A DNA stretch of 64,000 nucleotides, taken from contig JASJFT010000015.1 of the NCBI GenBank assembly GCA_030770425.1, forward strand, positions 308,716 to 372,715, read 5' to 3'. Both the position numbers and the translations under genes were made by a program. Positions within the stretch are counted from its first letter, which is position 1. The number at the start of each line of letters is the position of its first letter. Under the pieces are notes generated by a model. That model was not told the DNA's origin and searched no databases. It saw only the letters and a list, made by a program, of their open reading frames with translations. Below are positions 22,479-32,890 of this stretch, piece by piece. This DNA comes from Darksidea phi (Eukaryota > Ascomycota > Dothideomycetes > Pleosporales > Lentitheciaceae).

Positions 22479-23639
22479 ATGTCCTTCTTCAAAGTCCTTC
22501 GACTCGCTACCACGGTTCTGGTGGTAGCCAGCGTGGCCGCCCATCTCGATCTTTCTGCGGATGAGTTGGGCCAGTACAAGAATCACGTCGCACGCGGTGG
22601 CGAGGCACTCAGCCATTGCCTTGCGTCTCCAGCGATGAAGGATCTTCAGAAGCGCATGGTCTCTGAGCGTGCTGTAGAGCTTCAGCGCGTCCGCAAAGCT
22701 CGTAATCTTCAGTCTCGCGGTCAGCTTCGATGTCAGACTAATTGTAGCAATAACTAAATCAAACATAGCCTACAAAGAGAACAAGCCTGCTCGTGATAAG
22801 TGGAACGCCATCAGCCATGAGGAGGACAAGCCTACCAAGGACCCGCAAGAGCTCTTTGATTTCAACTGGGATGACAAGCCCTCTGTCCGACCCGCGGTCT
22901 GCATCACCACTCCTGAAAACATTTATGGACCCTTCTGGCACGAAGGCCAACTTCAGCGCCAAGACATCCGCGATGGCCAGCAAGGTATTTACCTCCGTCT
23001 CGCCATGCAGGTCATTGACATTGCAACCTGTAAACCGCTCGAGAACGCTCGTGTCGACGTCTGGCAAGCAAACGCCTTGGGCACCTACAGCGCAACCAAC
23101 ACCTCGTGGCTTCGTGGCTGGCAGCCGAGCTCTCCCTGGGGCACCGTGGATTTCGATACCATTTTTCCCGGCAACTACGCTGGTCGCAATGTTCATACTC
23201 ATGTTGCTGTTCGTGCGCCGGGTGATAAGCGCACCGTTCATTCCGGACAGATCTTCTTCGACGAGTGGCCGCGTAAATGGGTTTCGGTGAGATCCTCCGT
23301 ATCGTCTAATATCGTTCGACACTAATACGCACAGAAAACATACCCCTACACTGAGAACAAGAACGAGTATACCAGCAACATTGATGACCGCTTCATCTCA
23401 TACTCCGCCTCCGATAAATATGACCCTTTCGTGCAGTGGTCATGGCTCAATGACAATCATCCAGAGGGTATGTTTCTAGCCATACTACCCCTTCCGGCAT
23501 TCAGAGAGACATACTAACCTCCTTAGATGGCATTGTCGCTTGGATCACACTGGGTGTCAACCTCCAGGACGAAACCATCGAGCAGCCGCCGAACCAGAAG
23601 CGCGATTTCCGCTTCTTGGACGACCATCTGCAGTATTGA
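22479..23639 (+). CDS. Secreted intradiol ring-cleavage dioxygenase-like protein
   Basis: Four exons (22479-22719, 22769-23286, 23335-23467, 23527-23639) give 334 residues, with 48-59-nt introns in phase. The start is a signal peptide (FFKVLRLATTVLVVASVAAH). A charged helical linker leads to the intradiol dioxygenase beta-sandwich: CITTPENIYGPFWHEGQ, LAMQVIDIATCKPLENARVD, VWQANALGTYS, then TIFPGNYAGRNVHTHVAV, which carries the Tyr and two His iron ligands of this fold. The usual first Tyr ligand in the GP[FLY]Y motif is Trp here (GPFW). Fungal secreted relatives act on catechol-type aromatics; activity of this variant is uncertain. Confidence 0.85.
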
Positions 23640-23831
23640 CGGATTCTCAAAGAGTAATTCCGGTAGCATTTTGGTGCGAAGGGTTTGGGACGATAGATGT
23701 ACCCGGAAGGTTCAATCTGTTTGGGTCTTCGGTGCATGATTCTACACCAGAATCTGTAAGGAGCAGACTGGTATTTTAGGTAAATACCATGCCAACCGGG
23801 TCTGGACTCCTCTTTTTATCAGAAGTCAATA

Positions 23832-24275
23832 TTATATCTCAAGGTCCGAAGCATGATACATTATCTTGGGGATCCAGTATATTTCCATTGTGTTTCTCGA
23901 AGATGATGAAGCGTTCGGGTTTTCTTCCTTCTGGGAAGTTACAATCGTATCTGGGGATATAGATGCCTTGGCCGTGCCTTGCCTCTTGAGAGTGCTACCG
24001 GCGGCTTGGAACGATGCAGATGTCGTCGTGCCTAGTTCTTCGCCGTCATCTTTCGAAGTGTCGATGACGAAATGTTTGTACTCGGTAATGTTGAAGTCTC
24101 AGTTCTGCGAGGAGGCGATGGGGCTCTCGGACGTACCTGGGGAACTGTTGCTGAATCTGCTGATGCTGTAGCGTTGCCTTTCCCCTTTTTTGCTCGCTGT
24201 ATTACGAGATAGTGGCAAAGCTGAAGTAAAGTGTCCTGTTCTAACTCAAAGAGCGGAGCAGCGCGAAGGAAGACT
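23832..24275 (-). CDS. Probable spliced gene 3' part, unknown function
   Basis: Minus-strand exons ~24275-24137 and 24080-23832 join in phase 0 across a 56-nt intron (donor GTACGT, acceptor ACCGAG). The product reads LFELEQDTLLQLCHYLVIQR, a basic AKKGKGN stretch, then YKHFVIDTSKDDGEE and a Ser/Thr-rich tail to a TAA at 23832-23834. No in-frame ATG is found in the first exon, and a TGA lies just upstream near 24275, so the 5' exon is missing from my model or the gene is broken. An ATG about 90 bases upstream lies in another frame. I do not recognise the family, but the protein-like character over two exons favours a real gene. Confidence 0.4.
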
Positions 24276-25851
24276 CAAAGGTGGATAGAATCAATGTAGT
24301 TTCGACTCGCGGCGAGCAGGGAAAGGGGTCGTGCTGTAAGGTGAAGAGTTTCATTGACACGCGTCAAGACGATGTCAGGGAGTAATTATCGGTTCCGCGT
24401 TTGGATGATACGGCTTGAGAAACCTCTATAGAACTCTGTCGAATCGCGAGATATTCCTAGGGCGTATCAATTGTCTATTCGCGTCACTAGATGATTTCAG
24501 GCAAAGTCAGTATCGATTTTTTTATACTTACCGCTTTCAACTGTTCGCCCGGCCCATGCGCGAACCAGCAACACTACAGAACTTTGCATTCCCAGAATTA
24601 TGATACAAAATATATCTTCTCTAGCTCTTTGAGTCACGCACACAAGCTTGGCATGTCTGCCCCGGCTACTCGCACATACACCATCGCTCCCAGCGCAGAC
24701 ATTTTCATCTTCCGGCTTACCATCCAATACCCCGCTAGAGTATCCGAGATTGCGGAACCAATATGCCTAATATGCCTCATCTCTTATGGCGAACAATATG
24801 CAGGAAACATAGTAGAGCATCTTGTGCTCATTGACATGGTTGTAATCATTCTTTCGAAATCAAGTGTCTCCGAACTTCCATTTAACTTCATGACAAAGTT
24901 TATCGAAACAATAGCCCGTTGTGCCGCACCATGTGGTTCCAATTTGAAGAGAATGTGCGGATTTGGCCAACAAGATGGCAAGATCTGCGAGAGCCGGAGT
25001 TCTTGCCAGTCTCACCATGCCAGAATCGTCGGCAGGGCAATTCAAGACAACATATCAATCAACTATTCTATCGTGTATTTGCGATTGAAATCGGAAGAAG
25101 TGTAACCCTCATTACATGCGTCAGTACGAACAACCGACACCAGATAGGAAATTCCGACTGGCGAGCTGGCCATAGTCCCAATAGAAGACACGCAGGCCTA
25201 CGTGACTTGGGTTCAAGACGAATTTCTGAATCTGCAGCGAGAATATCTCCGTCGCCTAGGCATAACCTATCGGGAGACTGTAGCTTTGGACGAACGTAGG
25301 CATCACCGATGATTGACGGATGAGAAAATGACTTTTCAGCGGAACGAATATCGTTGTTGTGCGCCACATGCAGCGTAACTTTGGCGGCGATGCTGTGGAG
25401 ACTTTAGCTATGGCAATGGAGGGGTCTTCCCACGCTGTGCCGGCACTATAGTGGACTGTGGCCTCCCGCGTTTGGCTAACGCCGGCGGGAATTTCACACG
25501 TTGAATGGATGTTCTAGTAGCATTTAGGTTTAATCTTCAATTTTAGAAGATTTTGAGTTGGCTGGAGGATACGCATCACACGGTTGTGAAGGAGAACTAG
25601 AGAATGTTAATGGAAGGTAGTGAATTCCGCGAAGGCGGAACAATCACCATATGATTTATTCACTTCAAACTGGGTACAAGTCATCAGAGCCGCTTCGATT
25701 CCAGCTTCATATGAACGTCTGCAAAGGCCGTGACGTCACTCTTTTAAGTTGAGTATCAATGCCTTGCCATGGGGTTTGGCTCCATTTTCGAAAACATCCT
25801 TATAACGAACTCACTCATAACACGTCCGCAAACCTGTCCACGAGCAAGACA
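24276..25851. other. Region without a resolved gene; possible decayed spliced gene at about 24650-25310
   Basis: A 204-codon frame (24491-25105) and a protein-like segment near 25165-25310 (VTWVQDEFLNLQREYLRRLG, in a different frame after a possible 47-nt intron ending at about 25150) hint at a spliced or decayed gene, but no domain is recognisable and I could not build a consistent model. The rest looks non-coding. Confidence 0.35.
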
Positions 25852-26562
25852 ATGGCACCCACCGAAGACCAAATCCTTGCCCGACTCCACAGCCTACGCA
25901 GGGTACCCCCGAATCAAATACCAGTTGACGAGCCTGAATGCCCTATCTGCGGAAATATTTACTCCGCAGATCCCGGGGATGTTCAACACGCCGTACGTGT
26001 GCAAGCGGAGAACCCTTACCAAGCGTGCCAACATGTCTTCTGCAGGCGCTGCATCGAGGAGCTTTTTCGAGCCGGCTATCCCTGGAGCATGCTATGTCCG
26101 ATCTGCAGGCAGCAGTGGTTTTCTAGCCACGAAGAACGAGTTTTGCTACCCGAGGATGTTGACGATGTATTATGGGCCGAGCTGCAGGCATTCATGGAGC
26201 AAGCCAGCGCTGCGAGGAACTCCGCCATACCGCATCAAAGGATCTATGATGCACCCGAGGTCGTTCGAATCTTCGATGCACCAGAGGTAGCGAGGGCGCC
26301 AAGAGGGGGTTCATCAGTTGCCCGCAATGAACGACCTGCTGAGAATGCACGAACTTTTTCAGATAGAGGGAGAATGTCTAGATCGATCGCTTTCCTTCAG
26401 TATATATTGTCGGAGTATGATCTTGGTAGAAATAGCGACGAGCAGGTCACGTATAGAATTCAGCGGCTGGAGGAAACGATCGAGAGGTTGTGGCAAAGAC
26501 TTGAAGATCTGAGGCAGGAGCGTGCGCGTGATAGGGCACATGCTGGAGGGCGGCACCGTTAG
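25852..26562 (+). CDS. RING-finger protein, predicted E3 ubiquitin ligase (RING block 1, copy A)
   Basis: A 236-codon frame from ATG 25852; an upstream ATG at 25759 would add 31 residues of leader character. The RING domain spans about 24-86: ECPIC, a long loop with HAVRVQAE, CQHVFCRRC, and PWSMLCPICRQQWF. All eight zinc ligands are present (C-x2-C, C-x-H-x2-C-x2-C, C-x2-C). The middle is low complexity, with a near-repeat YDAPEVVRIFDAPEVAR (about 124-142). The C-terminus is a coiled coil (IQRLEETIERLWQRLEDLRQ). RING domains recruit E2 enzymes for ubiquitination; the target is unknown. It is the only member of this block with a complete ligand set. Confidence 0.8.
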   Translation: MAPTEDQILARLHSLRRVPPNQIPVDEPECPICGNIYSADPGDVQHAVRVQAENPYQACQHVFCRRCIEELFRAGYPWSMLCPICRQQWFSSHEERVLLPEDVDDVLWAELQAFMEQASAARNSAIPHQRIYDAPEVVRIFDAPEVARAPRGGSSVARNERPAENARTFSDRGRMSRSIAFLQYILSEYDLGRNSDEQVTYRIQRLEETIERLWQRLEDLRQERARDRAHAGGRHR

Positions 26563-28133
26563 TCTTGGTCTCTTTGAGTATATACTTATGCAGAAAGTCA
26601 TAAGAAGCTCTATTCAAATGTTGGCTCGCAAGATATTGCTCATTCTGACGCTTTGATCAATCTCGCAGAGCTGAGGCTAAGCGGCCATCTCAAAGTATGC
26701 TCGGTCGAGAATCCTTCTTGAATGCCGTAACAGTGTTACAAGCCGTTGGCGGCAGCTTCAGCAGTGTAGTCACATGTTGGCCATGATTAATAAAAAATCA
26801 GAGCTACAAGAAACAGTCGCCTCACGAGGCATCGACGAAATAGCCAGCAACCCGCTGAGTGGCCTATTACATGATGAACTTCCATCATACGGAAAGCATG
26901 TTTGTCCTGTTACACACACTCAAACGACTACTACATCTATCTGCCGAGACGATCACCAATCAGTCTTTGGGTGAAGCGCTGGATGCGCCCCCATTCAAGC
27001 ACTTTCCCACTCTGCCGAGATCATGCGGACTCTGGACGCCCAGTAAACAGCGTCATTCAACCTCGTAGTACTGTAAGGTAGTTTAGCATCTGAAGGCAGC
27101 GTCATGAGGGCATGAGTATCTAAAGATCCAATGCCCTTGAATCACTCCAGTACAGCTAAAGTTTCAAAGAATGCAACAGACCTTGCCCGCCGTACCAATT
27201 TTCCCAATCTTGGAAAGTTGCAGTCTTACATGTTGACCCAACAGAACTTTGGTTTCAGTGAATATCCAACATTGCCTGGAGTAGGTCTCATTTCTTTCCC
27301 ACGGAAGTCGACCAGAGAGGGTGTCGTCGGCATGCTAAGAATAAGTGATAGCAGAATGAGCAGTACCGCTGGCAGAACTCTTGTCCTTCAATCGCTCGAA
27401 AGTGCGCTGCTGGACAGTGCGTTGGGTGTAGTCTAGGAGGGGGATACGATAATGTGAAATGCTGAGCAGCGCTTGCTACTGCTTAGGTTTTACAGAAGCG
27501 AGATTGCACAATGACTGGCCGAGAGGGAAAATGGTGTTACTTAAAGCATAGAGCAAGCCTCACAACCTTCTGTGTGCACACAATGCAGCACGAGGAGGGG
27601 CTACCGCGAGCTCTTTGAGCGCGCTGTCAATCAAGCATACCGAGAGCAGGCTTTGGTTAATTGACGGCTTGCGTATTGAGTCACGAAAAGCAAGCATGCC
27701 GTTAATATGTCTGCCGTAAAGATTCCGCTGTTGATGTGACGCTTTGCGTTTGTTGTCCATGCAGCACACACTCCAAGCTGAACTGTGAAGTTCCAAGACG
27801 GCTGTATTGTGGCTTAGGCGGGGGCGGCTTCACAAAGGTAGACTAGTGAAGCGGACATTAGACAGCAATCATCCGCCTTTCATTGTTAAGGTCACGTAGT
27901 CATTTGCCGCGGCACCTTAATAACCGTATGTTCCCTGTCTCCGCAATTGAATAATATTGGACTTTTCTATTCACACGTTACATGTTTAGAAACTGCTGTT
28001 GAAATCCTCCTCTTCCTCACAATTCGCATTGTTCTCTATATCACGCTCTTTATCATACTCTTCATTCTCTTCTTTGCCAGAACTTGGTCCTTCATTTTAA
28101 CACAACCTTACCATTCCGCCACAGGCTACAAGC
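26563..28133. other. Intergenic between RING genes
   Basis: Only short, domain-free frames, including a 101-codon frame at 27131-27436. I see no supported gene, RNA or element boundary. Confidence 0.45.
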
Positions 28134-28494
28134 ATGACGGAACAACGGCCAAGTAAAGGATTTCATTTTCTCTTGACGCCTTTGAGGCTCGACTCCAAGG
28201 ATCTCGACTCTACGGAGTGCCCCATCTGCATGGAGCCATACATAGAACCGTTACTAGGTTCCAGCGACACCAAAGGAGAGTGGGCGGTACGCGTCGAGAT
28301 AACTGCAGTCCAGGAGGGGGCAAAGCCATGTTGTGGTCACATATTTGGTCTCCGATGTTTGGAAATATATGTGAGGGAAACTGAGCCGCGCAGCACGTGC
28401 CCGATATGTGGGTTATCTTGGAACAGTCCACCTTCAACAACCGCGAATACGAATTCATCAACTCGACCAACAACACGCGATCGGACCCATAACC

Positions 28495-29468
28495 CACTAC
28501 GGTTCCTGTCCCTCCTAAATTAGGGGGGCCCGGCCGGCCCCTAATTAGGGCCCAGATTGACACACAATTAGGGGGGCGCGGGGCCCTAATTTTAAGGGGG
28601 AAAAACAAAAAAAAAATTATTTACGATTCTTTTCCTAATCCTTTTTACAATTTTTCTTAGAAGTATTTAGAAAAAATTAATTTCTCTTATTACTTTATAT
28701 ACTATCTAGAGCCCTTACGATTGGTTAACTAATCGCGTGAGCTCACCAGTACAGCGAACCAACAGCCCTCGCGATTGAACGACTGATCGCGTGAGCTCAG
28801 CGGCTGGCTGATATCGAGCTCAGTAGCTGGCTGATATCGAGCTCAGCGGCTGACCTATATCGAACTTAGTAGCTAGCCTATATCAAGCTTAGGAGGGTAC
28901 CTTATTTAGTCGTATAAACTATATAGTTCTTATTATATTACTATTAAGGAGGAGTAAGAGGGTAAGTATATAATATTAAGGTTGTTGAGTATATGACGTA
29001 GAAAATTTCACATACTAGCATATGAATACCCGCGAACACCCGCGCGCCCTACGCGCCCTTAATATTACCCAACGACCTAGCTACTGAGCTCTATATTAGC
29101 TAGCTACTAAGCTCTACCTTAGCTAGCTACTAAGCTCGATATCAGCTAGCTACTGAGCTCGATATCAGCCAGCCGCTGAGCTCACGCGATTAGTCGTTCA
29201 ATCACGAGGACTGTTGGTTCGCTGTACCTATTAAGCCCTTACGATTAGTCGACTAATCGTAAGGGCTCTATATACCTAATACTATACCTAATACTATACC
29301 CCGATTCTTAATTAGGCTGTCCTAATTAAGGATAGAGACGCCCTTATTAAGGATAAGGTTATAGTACTATAGTACATATAATACTATTATAAAAATTCTA
29401 TAATTAGGGGGTTTGGGCCCTAATTTAGGGGTGCCCCCCCTATATTAGGGGTGCACGGAACCGTAGTG
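28495..29468. mobile_element. 974-bp non-autonomous foldback/MITE-like element, CACTAC termini
   Basis: Ends are inverted: CACTACGGTTCC at 28495-28506 and GGAACCGTAGTG at 29457-29468. Subterminal CCCTAATTAGGG-type motifs repeat on both sides. Inside, long inverted arms (about 28705-28890 and 29085-29270) share segments such as ACAGCGAACCAACAG and GAACGACT, each containing a 23-bp tandem repeat. The core is AT-rich, without an ORF. The flanks carry CC on both sides (28493-28494, 29469-29470), a possible 2-bp target duplication, but the coding frame is better restored without one. Termini beginning CACTA recall the CACTA superfamily; assignment is tentative. Confidence 0.8.
28794..28886. repeat. 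23-bp tandem repeat in left arm of the foldback element
   Basis: About four units of AGCTCAGCGGCTGGCTGATATCG-type sequence, degenerating to the right by C/T and G/A changes. The right arm (about 29085-29182) holds the same repeat inverted. The transition bias resembles repeat-induced point mutation. Confidence 0.75.
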
Positions 29469-29671
29469 CCTCTCGTTTAGCACGTTTGGTCTGGCGACGC
29501 TGCGAGAGTCGGGTGTTACATAGAAGGCGGAGTGAGCCAACTACCTCTTTCAGTCAACAAGTGTTCGGTGAATTCGGCGTACAACCTGGTGAAGAGATTA
29601 GGGCTTCGGTCGATCAAGTTGAGCAAACGTTAGACCGCAGGTATCGGCAGCTTGAAGAAGCACCTAATTGA

Positions 29672-30292
29672 GCAGGGGAGGTCAGTCTATGTTGGCAGGA
29701 CGGCAAGCCGGTGAGAGCTGAGGGAGCGGTCAACAGAGTTGCTGAGCGATGCCATGTTCATGTTGCAATGGCAGGCGGCTGTGCCGTCTCCCTTTCGAGG
29801 TTGGCGGGACACATCCGGATAGGTGCCAGTGCGCTGCAGCTATACCATTTTAAGATCCGCCGATTAGTAGCAAAGCGCTTAATTCAAGGCAAAGCTTTTA
29901 TCATAAGCTTAGATTTATCAGCGTTAGTATCAATACATTTAATTAGAAAAAGGACACTACGATTTACTTCCCGGCAATCAATGAGATTTAACGCCCACTC
30001 TATTGGAGCCTAGTTCAGATTGACATATGTTTCAGACGCTATCTCTCTGTAAAGAGACGATTGAAAGAAAAGACATTGGGAGGCTAGTCCGTTTATGATG
30101 TAGACCAGGAACGCTAAGCGGACTAAGAACAGCTCCCCACTTCGTTTTACATTCTGCGGCTGAAGCACTATCGGTTACATGCAAACATCGTACGAAAGAC
30201 CGAGAATACCAAACCATAGCGTAGCGCCAGCGGAATGAGATTTCCATGGCTCCTGTGAGGAAGAGCTTCGTTGGAGCCTACTTCAAGCAAAC
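29672..30292. other. Intergenic
   Basis: AT-rich patch at about 29860-29990. No supported gene; holds the 3' flanks of two convergent RING loci. Confidence 0.45.
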
Positions 30293-30757
30293 TTAGAGCC
30301 ACCTCCTCTCGTAGAGAATCTCTCTAGCGGTTTCCAACGCCCTCTCAACATTCTCCACATCCCTTCTGACCTCCCCATTGCTCGACTCCATCCTCGCGAG
30401 CACATTTAATGCATGCTCCACCTGCCTCACCGCATCCCACCGTCCCGCTCTTGGCGACGGGAACCAGTCTGCCCGACAAAGTGGGCATGTGTGGCTCCAC
30501 GGCTGGCCAGCACGAATATGTCTTTCTACGCACCGACGCCCGAAAAGGTGGGTGCAGGCACCGCGACCTACGATCTGGATGGCGTACTCGGTCTCAGTAT
30601 CTGGATGAAGGGGATGTAAGTAAGCGGGATCAGGCGGAGAGTAAGGAACGTGGCAGATAGGGCATTTAGAGCCATCAGAGAGGGTAGAGAAGTCAACAGG
30701 GCGTGTGTTGCGAGCAAGGAAGTTTTGGATTATTGAGCCGGCTATCCGATAGACCAT
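30293..30757 (-). CDS. RING-finger protein (block 1, copy C), fifth zinc ligand replaced by Gly
   Basis: A single-exon frame of 154 codons. After a 30-residue N-terminus comes KCPICHVPY, a loop with EYAIQIVG, CTHLFGRRC and PWSHTCPLCRADWF. The organisation matches copies A and B, including the hydrophobic loop and the [PR]WS-x2-CP-x-CR-x2-WF ending. The fifth ligand (normally Cys in C-x-H-x2-C) is Gly, so zinc site 1 or 2 has seven recognisable ligands, as in other fungal H-x-F-G RING variants. The C-terminus is a helix (VEHALNVLARMESS, then VENVERALETAREIL) likely to form a coiled coil. Predicted ubiquitin ligase; target unknown. Confidence 0.75.
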   Translation of the reverse strand: MVYRIAGSIIQNFLARNTRPVDFSTLSDGSKCPICHVPYSPPDPAYLHPLHPDTETEYAIQIVGRGACTHLFGRRCVERHIRAGQPWSHTCPLCRADWFPSPRAGRWDAVRQVEHALNVLARMESSNGEVRRDVENVERALETAREILYERRWL

Positions 30758-32009
30758 CGTCCAAAGTCGTTTGCTTGAGGACCGACGTTAGTAACCAGCC
30801 GACTGTGAGTAAATGTATGGGTGTTGTATTTTCCAAATCACGCTGATGGCGAGCTTCTTAAAGATCCAATGTTGAAGAAATTTCCGGGTTGTGACGGGAT
30901 ATATGTTGATATATGTGATAGACGAGGTGGCGCAGCTTAGTCGTGGCACAGCGACACGTTGAAGCACACGCTGTGAACAGCTCGCTTTCCACCTCATCAT
31001 TTGTGCTCTCTACAAGCGGATGCGTCATTCCTCGTATGCCGCCAAATATACGCTCATTAATCTGTCTTTACTAAAGAAGTACTCCACGGCGAAGCTCGTA
31101 AAAGAAGAACCCCATCGGGTTGGGCTCTTGCGATGCCAATACTCTGTCAGCATTGTTCAGTTCCCGTAGCAGTTACTCTTATCTTATTATATATGCTCTG
31201 CCGTGGAAAGACGTGCTGACCTGCTTACCACGAACCAAAGACGAGCATTTAAGATGAGTGCAGATGTGCGAAGAGATTCCTTTCTTCTTGTTTCAGCGAC
31301 CATAGTAATTAATAGTTGTTTCTAATTTCTATGTTCAGATTTCCAAATTATGCTGGCTGCATGGTAGAACTTAGTGAAGGTAAATATATAAATGAGACGT
31401 CTTGCGATTGTGAAGCGTCTTGGAAAGAGAACCATTAATAACTTCTCCGCTGGTGTACGCAACTTAGAGGTACAAAATGGACATCTTAGATATAAGGTCG
31501 ACAATTATTAGAACTAGTAAAAGTATATTTATAAACCATGATAGGCTAGGCCCTATATAAAGCTTCTTAGTTATGAAACCTTAGCAAAAATCTATTTCTA
31601 TATAATTGTTATTTAAAGGCTCCTACGACTCTTATTATTGGTTTGGATTTCCATAGCGGGAGCTTCGTTTCTAAGGTCCTCACGAAACACAGTATGAGTT
31701 TGTACACAGTAGAGAAACCAAGAAAATGATATGATTCAACAATCCTTTTGGGTTTCAGGGCACTTAGGACGCTGACATTTATGTCACTTATTAACGTTGT
31801 TCCGCGAATCTCTAACTGTGCGACAGCCACCATCCCCTCGGTAAAAGTAGTAATTTCAATATAGTAAAATTTTTGCTTGAAAGAAGTCGTTGGTTGGCTA
31901 GCTATGCAGTGAAGACTATTCTTGTATACAAAGGAAGATCGGTCCACATCACCACACGCCCGCTTTCCCACCCTCATCATCTACTTCTACGCTTTCTCCA
32001 GCTAGTTTC
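30758..32009. other. AT-rich intergenic region
   Basis: Only frames without domain character, including a 123-codon minus frame at 31609-31980. AT-rich at about 31300-31620. No gene supported. Confidence 0.45.
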
Positions 32010-32890
32010 TCAGATCAAGTCCGCCTCCCCCGGAATAAGAGTACCGTTCTCAATCGCGGCCGCATGGCCCCTAGCCAACATTCCATAGTTCGGCATATAG
32101 CGGTCAAGATACGGAAGGACCTCCTTGGCACCGGGGGTATTCCTCCAATCCCGCATCAGGTCGCACACAATGCTGAACAAGCTGACTAGCTGGACACCCG
32201 CTTGCTGCATGCGCAGATTTGCGGTGTCGCGGACGAGCGCGGTGGTGGTACCCGAGGCCTCGACGTTAGCGAAGACAGAGTAGCCTTCGGCGCGGAGAGA
32301 CAGGGCAAGGAAGGCGGTGCAGACGTCGGTTGTGATGCCGGCGACGATGATTTGCTTCTTGCCAGTTGCTTCGACGGCAGCGCGGAACTCGGCGTTATCC
32401 CAGGCACTGCAATGTGTCAGTCATTATCCAACTTTACACCTCTTTGACACAGGAGTACGTACTCGACCTCACCCTGGCGCTTGATAAGTGGTGCCTCGGG
32501 GTACATTTCCAAGATCTCTTTGGGCAGCGGGCCGTTGGGCCCCTGCTGGGCCGAAGTGGTCATGACAACAGGGAGGTCGAAGAGCTTGCCGAGGGCGGCG
32601 TGGGCCATCAGGTTGTCGCGGTAGAGGGTGGGATCCCAGTCGCGAGCAACCTGGTACAAGCCAATCTGCAAGTCGAGGATGAGAAGCACCTAGACATTGT
32701 AAGCTGTTTGGCTCCGGAATGATGGAGAAGGGGCTTCGTACGGAGTTGTTCTTGTCGATGCGCTCCCACGGGACGGCTACAATCTGTTAGACTAGTCCAA
32801 AATGTGATGCTAGGAGGTGGAGGTACCATCACCACGAACGGCATTGAAGAGGCCAAAGGCCAGGAGGGCAATGCTGGATCCGAACTTCAT
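32010..32890 (-). CDS. Secreted isochorismatase-family hydrolase
   Basis: Four exons (32890-32827, 32776-32742, 32689-32463, 32406-32010) join in phase to 240 residues. It begins with a signal peptide (FGSSIALLAFGLFNAVRG). The cysteine-hydrolase fold follows: NNSVLLILDLQIGLYQ (catalytic Asp), LFDLPVVMTTSAQQGPNGP, RQGEVDAWDNAEFRAAV, and QIIVAGITTDVCTAFLALSL with the nucleophile Cys. The AWDN and TTDVC motifs place it in the YcaC-like branch rather than with bacterial isochorismate lyases. The substrate is unknown. Secretion is unusual for this mostly cytosolic family. The exon 3 donor is taken as GTACGT, which makes the AWDN junction contiguous. Confidence 0.85.

Larger units (their letters stand above)
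28134..29671 (+). pseudogene. RING-finger gene (block 1, copy B) split by a transposon
   Basis: The 5' part (28134-28494) encodes MTEQRPSKGF, then a RING: ECPIC, a long loop with WAVRVEIT, CCGHIFGLRC, STCPICGLSW. The fifth ligand position is Gly (HIFG). Coding sequence breaks at 28495, where a foldback element begins. Downstream of the element (29469-29671) an open frame gives SRLARLVWRRCESR and ends in an amphipathic helix SVDQVEQTLDRRYRQLEEAP, like the C-terminal coiled coils of copies A and C. Joining the flanks at exactly 28494/29469 keeps the frame open. With the element in place, the protein would end at TAG/TAA about 10 codons into it. The allele is probably truncated. Confidence 0.7.

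Noticed and set aside
24491..25105. 204-codon plus frame
   Set aside because: No recognisable domain, and competing frames look equally protein-like; kept only as an unresolved region.
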